From: UBA1731 sp964567665 | GTDB taxonomy: Bacteria; Verrucomicrobiota; Kiritimatiellia; RFP12; UBA1067 | Reading direction: 5' to 3' | Length of the DNA: 64,000 bases | Assembly: GCA_964567665.1 (NCBI GenBank) | Contig: CAZMNN010000004.1 | Location: 24,576-88,575, forward strand | In this document: piece after piece, positions 1 through 9,446 of the stretch | How the letters are laid out: each line of letters starts with the position of its first letter | Position numbering within the stretch: position 1 is the first letter of the stretch | Made by a program: the position numbers and the translations under genes | Notes under the pieces: model-generated | The model's database searches: none | What the model was told of the DNA's origin: nothing | Seen by the model: only the letters and a program-made list of their open reading frames with translations

Positions 1-2
1 CA

Positions 3-974
3 TGGATAGCGGACGGAACGGCTTCGGGCAACGGCGGCGATCTGTATGTGAACCGTGACGGCAACCATTCCCGCATAAAGGCGGATGCGTTTCCGCTGCT
101 TTCGGAACTCTGCTTTGAGGCAGAGGCGAGACGGAAGAACGTCGACAAGGCTTTACCGAATGCGCTCTATCCTGGAGCTGCGGTCGTAGGAAACGCATCG
201 CTTGCAATCAATTCAACAAACGATTCCTGTTCGCTTGTGCGCATGGCGATGCAGGATCCCGCCGCGCTGCTCGCTCTTCAGCAGTGCTATCTCGACAACC
301 AGTTTTGGGTGTTTCCCGCCCACAAGGATTTTGTGCCTGAAAAGGGGATTGACCGCTACATGGGCGTAACGCCGTGCGCGTTGCAGTCGGTAGGCTCAAG
401 CGGGTCGGACAGGTATTTCGTCCGTGCGGCATTGGCCGCATCTGCGGCGTTGCGGCCTGAAACCAAGGCGGCTGTGCTTTCCAGAAAGGCCTTTGGTCCG
501 CTTATGCAACATCTCTTCAGGCGTACGCGCAAAGGTGTGGAGAGCGATGCAGACTATCTTACGGAAAAGGCGCATCCTACGGCATTCGACCGGAGTTCGC
601 TTGACGTTGAGCGAATGGTTCAGATGGCGCACGGGCTTACGCCAGAATCCATACCTCCAACGCTTCTGCCGCTTTCGTCGTTTGTGCCGGTTAAGTCCAC
701 TGACCTCGAACGTGAACTCGATTTCACGTTCCGTCCGTTTGCATCCTCAGCCTCCGGTTCGGAGCTGACATACGAATGGCGTACAGTGCACGGCGATGCA
801 AAGAGGGTTGTGATCACCCCAGGACAGAACGGTTCAGTGCATCTTTCGGTGGATTGCCGCAGTTTGACGAACCGCATAGACGTGGCCTGCTTCGCCAAAA
901 CGGCGACGAGCACATGGAGCGCACCGTCATTCATCTGCATCTATCCGATCCCCTCTGTCGGTTTCGCTCGCTGA
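3..974 (+). CDS. C-terminal part of an unrecognised protein (5' end outside window)
   Basis: The reading frame is open from the window edge, so the true start lies upstream; the first internal start is GTG at 48. About 323 residues are visible. I recognise no catalytic motif. The first two thirds are mixed alpha/beta with a run of small residues (RAALAASAALRP), and the last 90 residues look beta-rich (LTYEWRTVHGD followed by alternating hydrophobics), compatible with an Ig-like or sandwich domain. It ends with TGA 86 bases before the DUF486 gene, which has its own promoter, so the two are probably separate transcripts. Function unknown. Confidence that it is coding rests on frame length and normal amino-acid composition. 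Confidence 0.75.
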   Translation, partial: WIADGTASGNGGDLYVNRDGNHSRIKADAFPLLSELCFEAEARRKNVDKALPNALYPGAAVVGNASLAINSTNDSCSLVRMAMQDPAALLALQQCYLDNQFWVFPAHKDFVPEKGIDRYMGVTPCALQSVGSSGSDRYFVRAALAASAALRPETKAAVLSRKAFGPLMQHLFRRTRKGVESDADYLTEKAHPTAFDRSSLDVERMVQMAHGLTPESIPPTLLPLSSFVPVKSTDLERELDFTFRPFASSASGSELTYEWRTVHGDAKRVVITPGQNGSVHLSVDCRSLTNRIDVACFAKTATSTWSAPSFICIYPIPSVGFAR

Positions 975-1041
975 ATGCGCGCACAATTTCGTCATTTTTC
1001 ATTTCAGCCGATGGATGCCTGTTCTGCGCTGATGTGCAATG

Positions 1042-1050
1042 TGCTATAAT
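1042..1050 (+). promoter_or_regulatory. Extended -10 promoter of the DUF486 gene
   Basis: TGCTATAAT is a perfect extended -10 box. Only 9 bases separate it from the ATG at 1060, so the transcript would start at or 1-3 bases before the start codon. No convincing -35 box lies 17 bases upstream. Confidence 0.7.
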
Positions 1051-1059
1051 GCCGCCCCC

Positions 1060-1404
1060 ATGGGAAACATAAGTCTTGCTACAGTGGGATTGCTGGCAAT
1101 CTCGAACTTCATCATGTGCATCGCATGGTACGGACATCTCCGCAATCTCGGAAGTGCGCCGCTGTGGGTCGCAATAGTGTCCTCCTGGGCGATTGCGCTT
1201 GCCGAATACTGCTTTGCCGTGCCGGCAAACCGCATCGGAGCGCGGACGATGAGCCTTGAACAGCTGAAGATAACGCAGGAGGCCGTATCCCTGCTGATCT
1301 TCATCCCGTTCTCGATCCTGATAATGAAGCAGCCGATATCCTGGAACTATGGCATTGCCATGGTCTGCATCCTCGCGGCTGTGTTCTTCATATCACGCGC
1401 ATGA
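1060..1404 (+). CDS. DMT-type small membrane protein, DUF486 family
   Basis: The protein has 114 residues, the usual length of DUF486 proteins, and is almost entirely four hydrophobic helices. The family hallmarks are visible: FIMCIAWYGHL near the N-terminus, the segment AEYCFAVPANRIG, LKITQEAVSLLIF, and a last helix ending FISRA. DUF486 proteins sit in the inner membrane and belong to the drug/metabolite transporter clan; the substrate is unknown. An in-frame ATG at 1039 would place the -10 box inside the coding region, so I chose 1060. No Shine-Dalgarno sequence precedes it, consistent with a leaderless transcript. It ends 23 bases from the convergent gene. Confidence 0.85.
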   Translation: MGNISLATVGLLAISNFIMCIAWYGHLRNLGSAPLWVAIVSSWAIALAEYCFAVPANRIGARTMSLEQLKITQEAVSLLIFIPFSILIMKQPISWNYGIAMVCILAAVFFISRA

Positions 1405-1427
1405 GATGCCGGTTTGCGCCTTTCAGT

Positions 1428-2327
1428 TCAGTATGACCGCAAAGCCTTGAAGAAGTCGTCGTTCGACGTGCGGACGGTCGGGAATTCCAGTATCGAAAAC
1501 CTGAACGGCCTGGACGGCGCTGGAGAGAATCGCAGGTCGGTCGTCCACCATTCGTTGAGACCGAGGTTTGCCGGACACGGCTCTTCGAGGACGATTCCGC
1601 TCGGCCCCATGCCCTTGCCGTCCGCCGAGCCGTCGTAATCCGCGTCCTCAAGCGCGAACAGGCGTTCGTCTCCGCGCAGTGTGATGCGTTCGTTCGGGCG
1701 CGGCGGATAGAACCGCAAGTCGCTCCTGACCTGTCGGCGATATCCCTTGAACTTCGTCTTCTTTCCCGGCCCGTAGTCGAGGAAGGACGGGATTGCGCTG
1801 ACGTGTACGACCATGCCGGTGACCGGACGCAGGGATTCCGCCAGCGGCGCAACCTCGAACTTCAGAAGAGGCGACTCCGGTTCGAGCCAGGTCTGAAACC
1901 TCACGGAGGCGCCGTCGAAGTTGAAGTGCGCCTCGATGCCTGCGGCCTCGCCGTCCGTGAATTGCCGAAGCGCGTTTGGACGCAGCTGCAGCCTGTCCCA
2001 CGGAATTCCGTTCACCGTTAGCTTGATGCCGTCTATCAGTCCGCACACGCCGTGGCTGTCGTAAACCTTCGTGAACGACTGGTTGTGCCCCGATCCGTTG
2101 TTTGCGCTGAACGCGAAACGTCGCGGCTTGCCGTTGTGTGCGCGGACATTGCGAAAGGAGAGCCCCCAGGATGCTTTTCCGTTGGCCATCGTGACGGTGC
2201 GTTCGAGCGACAGCTCCTTGCGCAGCGCATTGGGTTCGCGGATGTCCACGGAGACTGCCGCCGCGCACAGGAACGGCAGCACTGCGGAAACGGCGCAGGA
2301 CGTGATGGTCTTCATCGTGGTACTCAT
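1428..2327 (-). CDS. Secreted protein of unknown function, last gene of a secreted trio
   Basis: The 299-residue protein begins with a typical signal peptide (core SAVLPFLCAAAVS), so it is probably exported. The rest is beta-rich without motifs I can name; the layout of paired strands (RRFAFSANNGSG, IEAHFNFDGASVRF) would suit a sugar-mutarotase-like or lectin-like sandwich, but this is a guess. The ATG at 2327 has GGGAG ten bases upstream, better supported than the internal ATG at 2315. Only 5 bases separate it from the stop of the upstream DUF4838 gene, so the two are almost certainly co-transcribed and may act on the same polysaccharide. Confidence 0.7.
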   Translation of the reverse strand: MSTTMKTITSCAVSAVLPFLCAAAVSVDIREPNALRKELSLERTVTMANGKASWGLSFRNVRAHNGKPRRFAFSANNGSGHNQSFTKVYDSHGVCGLIDGIKLTVNGIPWDRLQLRPNALRQFTDGEAAGIEAHFNFDGASVRFQTWLEPESPLLKFEVAPLAESLRPVTGMVVHVSAIPSFLDYGPGKKTKFKGYRRQVRSDLRFYPPRPNERITLRGDERLFALEDADYDGSADGKGMGPSGIVLEEPCPANLGLNEWWTTDLRFSPAPSRPFRFSILEFPTVRTSNDDFFKALRSY

Positions 2328-2332
2328 GGCGG

Positions 2333-4660
2333 TCAGTCTCCCAGTCCGACGAAACGGAGGATGCCGAACATGTCGCGGTTGTGGTTGTTGCCCATCGTGA
2401 AGGCGCTTCCGTTAGATTCGCGCACACCGCCTCGCCGGTTGCTGACGATGTTCGCGTTCCACTGGTCGTAAACCTTTGGCGCACCTTCGTCGAATGCGTT
2501 CCACGGGACGAAGAACTCGGCCTGCCATCCGCCACCCCTGATCTTCGAGACGTGACGGAAGCCGGGGACGCGATAGTTGGCATCGGCGGGCTGCACGATC
2601 GGCAGATGCCGCTGCTTGCTGAGATAGTCGCGGTCAAGGCAGTCGAACGCCATCTGGTACTCCTGCTCCTTGCCGAGTCCAGGCAAGAACAGAAGCTCGA
2701 CGGAGTCGTTGGCCCACAGATCCTTGGCTCGGTCCGCCTTTGGCGCGTACGGCGCGTCAATGCGTCCGTGAAGGCCGCTTTCGTCCCAGGCGAGCCGGAT
2801 CGCGGCCGGGTTCTTCGCCTTGGCACCCGTCGTGGTCGTCAGGAGCGGCATCGGCGGAACGGTCGACCAGTCGAGATTGTTCGTCCGGCGCTTGACGTCG
2901 TAGACGGGCGGCTCGTACGCCGCCAGCGCCCGGTGCGTCTTGAACGTCTCGACCCAGTAGTCCGTAATCAGAGCCAGCCGTCTTGCCTCGTCAGAGCCAG
3001 GCGCAACGGCTTTCTGCGCCGCCGCAACGCACGATTCAAGTCTGCCGATCGCATCGACGGGCAAGGCTCCAGACCGGCCCTTGCTTTGGACGACCGAATC
3101 GAGGTAGGCCTTCTTCAGGATGCGGTGAAACTCCGCCATCTCGGCGCCGGCCTTTTCGCCGAGGCAGTCGCGCATGATCTCCGGAATCGCCTCGTCTGGA
3201 TTGTAGTCTGGGTTCCATTCGGCCCGCCAGATGCCGTAGGCCGACCAGAAGTAGTGCCAGATGTCATGCCCGCCGTCAAAGTCGTAGAACATCCCGCCTT
3301 CGCGGCTCAGGTACTTGCCGAGCAGCTTCGGCACGTCGCCGGTGAATTCGGGGATGATTGCGCGGGCAAAGCGGTCGTTGCGGTCGGTGTACAGCCAGGC
3401 CTTGAGCGCCGGTCGGCCGCCGAGCGCGTCGTACCATTCGCGGAAGATCCGGACGGCATTGGCGGCGGCTTCCGGATTGCGCGTCTTCGCGGGCAGGTCG
3501 CCGGCGCACACGTTGACCTCGACGTTGTCGGGCAACGTGAAGCGCGGGTCGGACGGCGCATGGAGCGCCTGGTAGTAGATGAGCAGGAACAGGCGCTTGT
3601 CCGGCATCTCGCGCTTCAGCCGGTTGCCGAGATGCTGGTAGAACCGCGCATAGATGTTGCACGCCCAGGCGTCAGGGCCGCGCTTGTCGTCCGCCGGATT
3701 GATCAGCCCCAGCTTCTCGACGGTCGGATTCCCGGTAAACTCCGAACGCTGGAGGTATGTGTCGCAGACCCCGAACGAGCAGGTCGTCGGAGAGAACTCG
3801 CGGCGGTAATCGCCGTTGTCGATCTTTCCGTTGGACGAATAGTAGAGTTTCCAGTCGTCGATCAGCAGGTCGGCGAACGAGAGGTCGACCACGTTCCAGG
3901 CGTTGCCGATATGGGCGAACGGATTGTGCCAGAACTTGCCCGACGGGGAGGTGTAGAAGATCGTCTTGAGCTTGTCCGGATGGTTCTTTGCCATCGCTTC
4001 AGGCGTCGGCGAGTGCGAGCCGCCCGGACACGCGACGCCGCCGTCCTTCCAGTAGTCGACGAAGTTCCGCGCATCTTGTGTGCTGATCTCGCCCATGTAT
4101 GGACGCCAATGGTCGATGCGGGCCTTGTTCTCCGCCGATGTGTATACGTAGTACTTGTCTCCGCGCTTCTTGAACCACGCCTCGTCTTCGTACGCAAACG
4201 GGCTGACAGTGAGATTCGTGACGGCAGGGTAGATCGTGCCGGTCTCGCCGGGGAAGTACCATCTCACGCCCAGCACGCGCTCGGCGAAGTCGAGCGCGGC
4301 GTAACGCGCATTGCCGCCGAGGACGATGCCCGTCGGCGTTGTCCGCATCGCGATCTTCTGGCACGTCGGATCGGCGTCAGGCTCGAACGAAATCCTGAAC
4401 TTCGCGCTTTCCTTGAGCGGTGGCCTCCCCACCGTCTTTTCAACGCATTTTTCGATGAGAGCCGCGCCCCATTTCACATCGGCGTTAGTCAAGTCGCCCT
4501 CGATTGAAAATGCCGGTACGCCGTTTTCGACGAATTTCATCGGTTCGCCAGGCGGCATCGCCGACAGCGTGATGGGCGTCAGCGCCTTTGACTGGAGGTT
4601 GTAGGCATTGGCCTGGCAAGCCGCAAGTGCGGCGGCTGCGATTGTTATCAGCTTGTTCAT
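2333..4660 (-). CDS. Secreted DUF4838 protein with C-terminal CBM9-like domain
   Basis: The 775-residue protein has a signal peptide (cleavage near QANA-YNL, residue 19). Residues about 50-150 resemble the GH67 N-terminal-type domain that precedes DUF4838 (ARYAALDFAERVLGVRWYFP). Residues about 180-470 form the DUF4838 core, with many aromatic residues (FDGGHDIWHYFWSAYGIW). The last 150 residues look like a family 9 carbohydrate-binding or DOMON-like sandwich (WDESGLHGRIDAPY, DSVELLFLPG). The family is found in polysaccharide-utilising Bacteroidota and PVC bacteria and is thought to be a glycosidase-like enzyme; its substrate is not established. It follows the beta-strand-repeat giant gene by 58 bases and is probably in its operon. 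Confidence 0.85.
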   Translation of the reverse strand: MNKLITIAAAALAACQANAYNLQSKALTPITLSAMPPGEPMKFVENGVPAFSIEGDLTNADVKWGAALIEKCVEKTVGRPPLKESAKFRISFEPDADPTCQKIAMRTTPTGIVLGGNARYAALDFAERVLGVRWYFPGETGTIYPAVTNLTVSPFAYEDEAWFKKRGDKYYVYTSAENKARIDHWRPYMGEISTQDARNFVDYWKDGGVACPGGSHSPTPEAMAKNHPDKLKTIFYTSPSGKFWHNPFAHIGNAWNVVDLSFADLLIDDWKLYYSSNGKIDNGDYRREFSPTTCSFGVCDTYLQRSEFTGNPTVEKLGLINPADDKRGPDAWACNIYARFYQHLGNRLKREMPDKRLFLLIYYQALHAPSDPRFTLPDNVEVNVCAGDLPAKTRNPEAAANAVRIFREWYDALGGRPALKAWLYTDRNDRFARAIIPEFTGDVPKLLGKYLSREGGMFYDFDGGHDIWHYFWSAYGIWRAEWNPDYNPDEAIPEIMRDCLGEKAGAEMAEFHRILKKAYLDSVVQSKGRSGALPVDAIGRLESCVAAAQKAVAPGSDEARRLALITDYWVETFKTHRALAAYEPPVYDVKRRTNNLDWSTVPPMPLLTTTTGAKAKNPAAIRLAWDESGLHGRIDAPYAPKADRAKDLWANDSVELLFLPGLGKEQEYQMAFDCLDRDYLSKQRHLPIVQPADANYRVPGFRHVSKIRGGGWQAEFFVPWNAFDEGAPKVYDQWNANIVSNRRGGVRESNGSAFTMGNNHNRDMFGILRFVGLGD

Positions 4661-4718
4661 GTGTTGACCTGGTTGATGTGGTTGAATTGATTGGCGGAGT
4701 CCCGTCGGGAACGGGCGG

Positions 4719-7700
4719 CTATCGCAGGATTACGGTGAAGCCCGGCTTGCTGAACTCCTCTGGCGTCATGAGTGTCACGTTTGCCGGTACGCTTCCCGTG
4801 AACGTGAGATGCGAACCGTCCTCGACGACGAGCTTTGTGATTCCGGTGCGCGGCGTCGTGATTGACGAGAAGCCGTCGAGCGAAGCGATGAAGTTTGCCC
4901 GTTTGGCGAGCGACAGCGAAAATCCGGCAGCGTCGTCGGAGCGAAGGTTCGTGAATTCGGCCGTCGCGCTGCCGTTCAGCCGTATTGTGCCGAAACCGGT
5001 GATGGCGTTCTGCACGGTCTTGCGTTCGGCGTTCGCAATCTCAAGCGTCGCCTCGTTCAGCAGGACGATGCCGGTTCCGGCTGTGCCGCCGTCCTTCAGG
5101 ACGAGCGTGGACTTTATGACCTCCGTACCGCCGGTGTAGGTGTTGCAGGCCGAGAAGACGATTTTGCCGGGCGTGAACGGCGTTCCCACCGAAGAGGAGC
5201 CGATCTCGATTGCATCCCCGGAGATCACGTTCGAGAACGTGCCTTCAACGTCTGCGCCGTATGCCGTGATGCGCATCGGTGCCGTGACGTCCACCTTGCC
5301 CGCGACCTCGCCGTTCGACGTGAACAGGAACGCGCCGAGGCAGTTTTTGAATGTTGCGCCGCTCGTCGGGTGGAAGCGCGAGCCGCATCCGGAGGCCGTG
5401 ATGCTGTTCGCGATCTTGATGCCGGGCTTTTCGAACCGGATGCAGCCTCCTGCCAGCGTACCGCCGCCGATGCGGATCGGTCCGGACGAGAACGCCGCGT
5501 CGTTCCCCGGAATGGCCTGTACGCCGTTGATGACGGTCTCGCCGGAGTAGGCGTTTGCGCCGTCGAGCTCCAGCACCATGCCGCTGACGTCAAACGAGGG
5601 TGGTGCGGCGAGCGTAAGACCGCCCGAACCAGTTATCTTGGCTTCGATCCGGGCGGCATATCGTCCGTTTCCTAACCAGCTGCCGACGACGATGCCTTCA
5701 GATGTTCCGAAATCGAGTGTCCCGGCGCCGCCGATTGATGCCGCACCCATCCAGCCGCCGTTGTTGAGCAGAATCGGCGCGGGGTTCACGCCGTCGCCGA
5801 CGTGGAGTGTCGCCCCTTGCGAAATCGTAAGCACCGAGCGGCCGGATGTGCCCGAGGTGTCGGCGGTGCTGCTGCCGATGATTTTGAGGGCCGGAACAGA
5901 CGTGTCCGCCGAAACGGTGGTGAGCGAATTGACGCGGACGGCGGATGCGGCGGTTCCGCCGTTCGCGAGTGCGGCGTATCCGCTGTAAGGGGCAATTTTG
6001 TCATTGGCGTAGGAGGCGAAGTCGATTTGGCCTGACGTTGTGACGAACATCGGCTCGATGATGCGTCCGTCTGATGCGGTGTCCGGCGCCGTCGTGAAGG
6101 TGACGTTGCCGTCGAACGTCGATGCCGCATCGGAGAAGAACAGTGTGCCGCGATCTTCGCGCACGGGTTCGCCGAGTTCATACGAGTGCACGACATCGTC
6201 GCTTCTGAGGCGGACGCATACCAGTCCCGCGCCGTTGTAGCGGAAGTTCCCGCCCGTGCCGATTTTCGCCGTGATCGCCGTATTAACGCCGAAGTCGTTG
6301 TTGGTGGTGGCCACTTCGATGCGACCGTTTCCGAGGCGGAAGTCGCCGGTTCCGAAAAGCGGTCCTTCGCCGGTGAGCATCGCCGGATAGTTCCCGATGA
6401 CGAGCGTTCCGTCCGTGTTGTCGAAAAGCCCATTGATTGCAAGCGGCTCCTTGAACAGCAGGAATCCGGCTCCGATTCGCCTGACGCCGCCGTCTGAAGC
6501 CGCGCCGGGGGCGGTCTCAAGGGCCTTGGAGAAGTAGACCTTGTGAAAGCCGCCGTCATAGGGGTAGTCCCTGCACCGGATGTCGAGCGTCATGCCTTTT
6601 TCTCCGATGTAGTGCGTGATCAATCCGTTTCCGCCGTCGAGATTCATGTTGAACATCGAGATGTAGTCGAGTGCCCTGAACACGCCGCCGTTCCAGAGGA
6701 ACGTCTTTGCACGTGGCGAGGCCGAGACACCTCTGTGAGATTCGAACACGCCGCCGTCGGAGACCGTCACTTTGTCGGGAATTCCCTGACCCCAGCAGAC
6801 GGTGCCGCCCGTGCGCACGTTCATCGTCCGGTTCGTAAATGAATCGCCGTTGTAGATAAAGACTTGGTCATGGCGAAGCGGTCGTCCGTAGTGTGCTCCG
6901 GTAGAAATGTTTTTCCCGCCGAGATAGGCGCCGTTCTCGACCGTCAGCACGGAGTCGTTGAAGAAGTAGATGTAGTATCGTCCCAGTTGACAGTCGCCGC
7001 CGCTAATGGTGACATCAGTGCCGTCGTTCTCGTTGGTTCCGATGTACATAACGCCGCCTTCAAGGTTGGCGTTCAGCAGTCGTACCTTTCCGAGGAGCGT
7101 GACGCCACCGTCGCCGGTGATGCGGCTTCCGATCTCCACAGTCCGGCTTGTCGGCGCATTGAGGCGAAGACCTTCCCATGTTCCGTCGCCCCTGTAAGTG
7201 GATCTCAGAGTGACACTGGCCGGCAGATTGGTCGGCCAGCCGCTTTCCGTGCCGTCGCCCAGTATCATCCGGGCATCGCGCACGCCCAGTTCGCCGGTGA
7301 AGCCGTCTATAAGCGGGAGAGACGATGCCGTGAGGGTGCGTTCGCCGCCCCTGTTGAAGCAGAACTGCCCGGTGCCGGAAAGGCGCAATTGCGAGATGTT
7401 TTGGCAATCGGAATAAAGGGTGACCGGTTTGCCGTCCGTGTCGTTGAGATGCAACGCCGCGTCGCCTTCCGGAATGATGCGGTAGAGGTGGAAGTCGCCG
7501 ATCTCCGGCGCGAACGAGATGGGGGCGACGGATGCGTCCTTGTAGGACGCGATGACGTTTGTGAATGCGGTTGACGAGCCGAGAATGAACTTGAACTTTT
7601 CGGACGGCGTGTCGTTCTGGGCTGCGAACGACAGTCTTGCGAAGTACTTGCGAGCACCGTTGTCGCGCTCGTAGTCGCCGTGAACACGGCCGGAGAACAT

Positions 7701-8441
7701 GTAAGGCCCGTTCGTGAGCGAAATGGCGCCCATGTCCCAGACGTTGGTGATCGTGCCGCCGCCAGAAAAGCCGTCGAGATATGTCGTCGTGGCGTCCTTG
7801 AGATCCAGCAGTGCGCCATTTTCGAGATGAACCGGTGTGTTGTTCGCGAAAAGATAGTTCGATGCCGACTTGAGTGTGGCGTCGCTGCGGATGGTGACCG
7901 GCGAGCGGATGGGGCAGGCCATCGGCGGAATGAATTCGGTTGTGCCGCCGGCGAAATCCCATGCCTTGAAGAATCCCCAGTCGGTGCCGCACATCCCGTT
8001 GCCGTCCGTGGCGGTAAGGAGGAGCGAACCGCGGCCCGTCTTCCGCAGGGTGGTCATGTAATGGGTCGCCGAGACAAGGGCATTCGATATGTTCAGGTTA
8101 ACGCCGTCCGCGACATGAAGGTCAACGATGTCGTTCTTCAGATAGATGCGTGTATTGGAGGCGATATTCAGCAGGAACTTGCCGCCGCTAAGAAACCGCA
8201 GACCGCCGCATCTGCCGATGGCTGAGACGTTGACGGTATAGGATTCGGCATCGCCGGGATCGAACGTCACGACGTCATCCGTCGTCGGCACCTTGCCGGA
8301 AGACCAGTTGGCGGGTTCAGTCCACTCGCCGCCGTCTTGTCCCGTCCATGAAATATCCGCAGCGTACATGTGCGGCAGGACGAATGTCAGGCAGACGGAC
8401 AGCCATGTGGCGATGCCTTTCGGTGCGATCTTTGATGTCAT
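4719..8441 (-). CDS. Giant secreted beta-strand-repeat protein, autotransporter-associated repeat type
   Basis: The 1240-residue protein has a signal peptide ending near HMYA, then the opening motif WTGQDGGEWTEPANWSSG typical of verrucomicrobial beta-strand-repeat proteins. The rest is dominated by Gly/Thr/Asn-rich strands with passenger-associated repeats such as YSGETVING and YTGGTEVIKSTLVL. These predict a long right-handed beta-helix on or outside the cell. No C-terminal 12-strand autotransporter barrel is visible; instead the chain stops at FTVILR, an ending like those of two other giants in this window. GAGGAGGG lies 6 bases upstream of the ATG. It is the first gene of the secreted trio and may be an adhesin or a scaffold for the enzymes that follow; that role is inference. 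Confidence 0.85.
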   Translation of the reverse strand: MTSKIAPKGIATWLSVCLTFVLPHMYAADISWTGQDGGEWTEPANWSSGKVPTTDDVVTFDPGDAESYTVNVSAIGRCGGLRFLSGGKFLLNIASNTRIYLKNDIVDLHVADGVNLNISNALVSATHYMTTLRKTGRGSLLLTATDGNGMCGTDWGFFKAWDFAGGTTEFIPPMACPIRSPVTIRSDATLKSASNYLFANNTPVHLENGALLDLKDATTTYLDGFSGGGTITNVWDMGAISLTNGPYMFSGRVHGDYERDNGARKYFARLSFAAQNDTPSEKFKFILGSSTAFTNVIASYKDASVAPISFAPEIGDFHLYRIIPEGDAALHLNDTDGKPVTLYSDCQNISQLRLSGTGQFCFNRGGERTLTASSLPLIDGFTGELGVRDARMILGDGTESGWPTNLPASVTLRSTYRGDGTWEGLRLNAPTSRTVEIGSRITGDGGVTLLGKVRLLNANLEGGVMYIGTNENDGTDVTISGGDCQLGRYYIYFFNDSVLTVENGAYLGGKNISTGAHYGRPLRHDQVFIYNGDSFTNRTMNVRTGGTVCWGQGIPDKVTVSDGGVFESHRGVSASPRAKTFLWNGGVFRALDYISMFNMNLDGGNGLITHYIGEKGMTLDIRCRDYPYDGGFHKVYFSKALETAPGAASDGGVRRIGAGFLLFKEPLAINGLFDNTDGTLVIGNYPAMLTGEGPLFGTGDFRLGNGRIEVATTNNDFGVNTAITAKIGTGGNFRYNGAGLVCVRLRSDDVVHSYELGEPVREDRGTLFFSDAASTFDGNVTFTTAPDTASDGRIIEPMFVTTSGQIDFASYANDKIAPYSGYAALANGGTAASAVRVNSLTTVSADTSVPALKIIGSSTADTSGTSGRSVLTISQGATLHVGDGVNPAPILLNNGGWMGAASIGGAGTLDFGTSEGIVVGSWLGNGRYAARIEAKITGSGGLTLAAPPSFDVSGMVLELDGANAYSGETVINGVQAIPGNDAAFSSGPIRIGGGTLAGGCIRFEKPGIKIANSITASGCGSRFHPTSGATFKNCLGAFLFTSNGEVAGKVDVTAPMRITAYGADVEGTFSNVISGDAIEIGSSSVGTPFTPGKIVFSACNTYTGGTEVIKSTLVLKDGGTAGTGIVLLNEATLEIANAERKTVQNAITGFGTIRLNGSATAEFTNLRSDDAAGFSLSLAKRANFIASLDGFSSITTPRTGITKLVVEDGSHLTFTGSVPANVTLMTPEEFSKPGFTVILR

Positions 8442-8472
8442 CGGAATCCCTCCTCAAAAACAGATGCGTATG

Positions 8473-8501
8473 ATGGTAGCATATTGTGTATTTATGCGCA
8501 A
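8473..8501 (-). promoter_or_regulatory. Candidate promoter of the 8441-1428 operon
   Basis: On the minus strand TTGCGC is followed after exactly 17 bases by TACCAT, itself preceded by TGC. Spacing and the TG extension fit the other promoters of this window, although the -10 hexamer is weak. It lies about 30 bases upstream of the ATG at 8441. Confidence 0.45.
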
Positions 8502-8633
8502 TAGGGCGAAAAAAAAAATCAATTTTAAGCACGATGCCTTTTCACGCCTTTCGCGCATGGCGACACTTCAGAAATTTTCGGCCCATTTCATTCCCCAGCC
8601 AATTGGATGATGATAAAGGAGTGTACAGATGTA

Positions 8634-8642
8634 TGGTATAAT
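8634..8642 (+). promoter_or_regulatory. Extended -10 promoter upstream of a decayed gene
   Basis: TGGTATAAT is a perfect extended -10 box. No intact gene follows within 800 bases; downstream are the remains of an ATPase gene, so this may be its surviving promoter or drive a short non-coding transcript. Confidence 0.55.
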
Positions 8643-8698
8643 CACGTCCGATGTAGATGTTGCAGGGGCAGTTCAACCCCGATGTCAAATGAAACTGA

Positions 8699-9185
8699 CA
8701 TGGCAAAGCGGAAAGATGGAGCGAAAAGGAACAGATCGTCTGCGGAGCCGTGCTTCTGGATGTTGTGGCGGCGCCGGTCGGATGTGTGACGGTCATGAAC
8801 ACAAAGGGGACTGTCTTGCTGTGTATAGACGTGGAGTTTATGATAAATCGTGTTTGCTCTAAAGGCAGTATTGGAATGGAGGGAAGGATTTGATGCCATA
8901 TTCTGTTGTCAAAGTTTTTGTGCAACATCAAAAAGTTTAAAGTCATGGACGAGATTCAAGATTGCGTCAGAATTCCGCATCTATGTCCAGTCTGCGTTTC
9001 GGATAGATGGCGAGGCAAAACGCAGACAGGAGACGGAGAGCTTGCGCAGAATCGGGGATTCGTTCAGGAAAGTTGTCGTTGTTGGCGGTGATTCCGATCT
9101 ATGGACGGATGAGGATGGCATAGCCTACGTTGGAGTGATACCGTTTCTTTCCGATGAACGTATTCTGTCCAATGTGATGTCATAA
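8699..9185 (+). pseudogene. Remnant of an AAA ATPase with C-terminal DUF4143 domain
   Basis: Two out-of-frame fragments together resemble the end of the widespread AAA_14/DUF4143 ATPases. In one frame up to about 8896 the translation includes IDVEFMINRVCSKGS, similar to the family segment reading roughly EVDFVxNKGSxR. In another frame, about 8975-9185, it includes YVQSAFRIDGEAKRRQET, DSFRKVVVV and LWTDEDGI, matching the family C-terminus (YYIQSA, DSFxKIVV, W.DENGI). About 100 bases of unrelated sequence and a frame change separate them, and the ATPase N-terminus with its Walker motifs is absent. The gene therefore cannot make the full protein. No intact gene lies in 8442-9446; I see nothing recognisable in 9186-9363. 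Confidence 0.55.
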
Positions 9186-9363
9186 GGCGGAGATTAAAGG
9201 ACGGCATCAAATCACATTCGATTTCGACGGTCGCCTGTCCATTCATCAGAAGTGGTAAAAGCGTATCGCGCTGTTCGGTCAGGAACACCAAGAGCGTCGG
9301 GCATTGCGGTAAACAGTGCGGACTGGTTTTGGATGAATCGCCGACACGGACATATACATGATT

Positions 9364-9372
9364 TGATATAAT
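9364..9372 (+). promoter_or_regulatory. Extended -10 promoter of truA
   Basis: TGATATAAT lies 74 bases before the truA start codon. No good -35 hexamer is present, as expected for an extended -10 promoter. Confidence 0.6.
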
Positions 9373-9446
9373 CCGCACCATTGTTCATGCAACTTCTGCA
9401 GTGTGCGTCTGAATCTGCAGTGCCGGTCTAAACAGGAAAGGATGAC

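Noticed and set aside
2381..4507. 708-residue open frame on the plus strand
   Set aside because: It lies entirely antisense to the DUF4838 gene, is Arg/Val/Glu-rich with no motifs, and is a typical shadow in GC-rich coding DNA.
8542..8946. 134-residue open frame on the minus strand in the gene-poor region
   Set aside because: It covers the ATPase remnant in antisense and has no Shine-Dalgarno sequence or motif.
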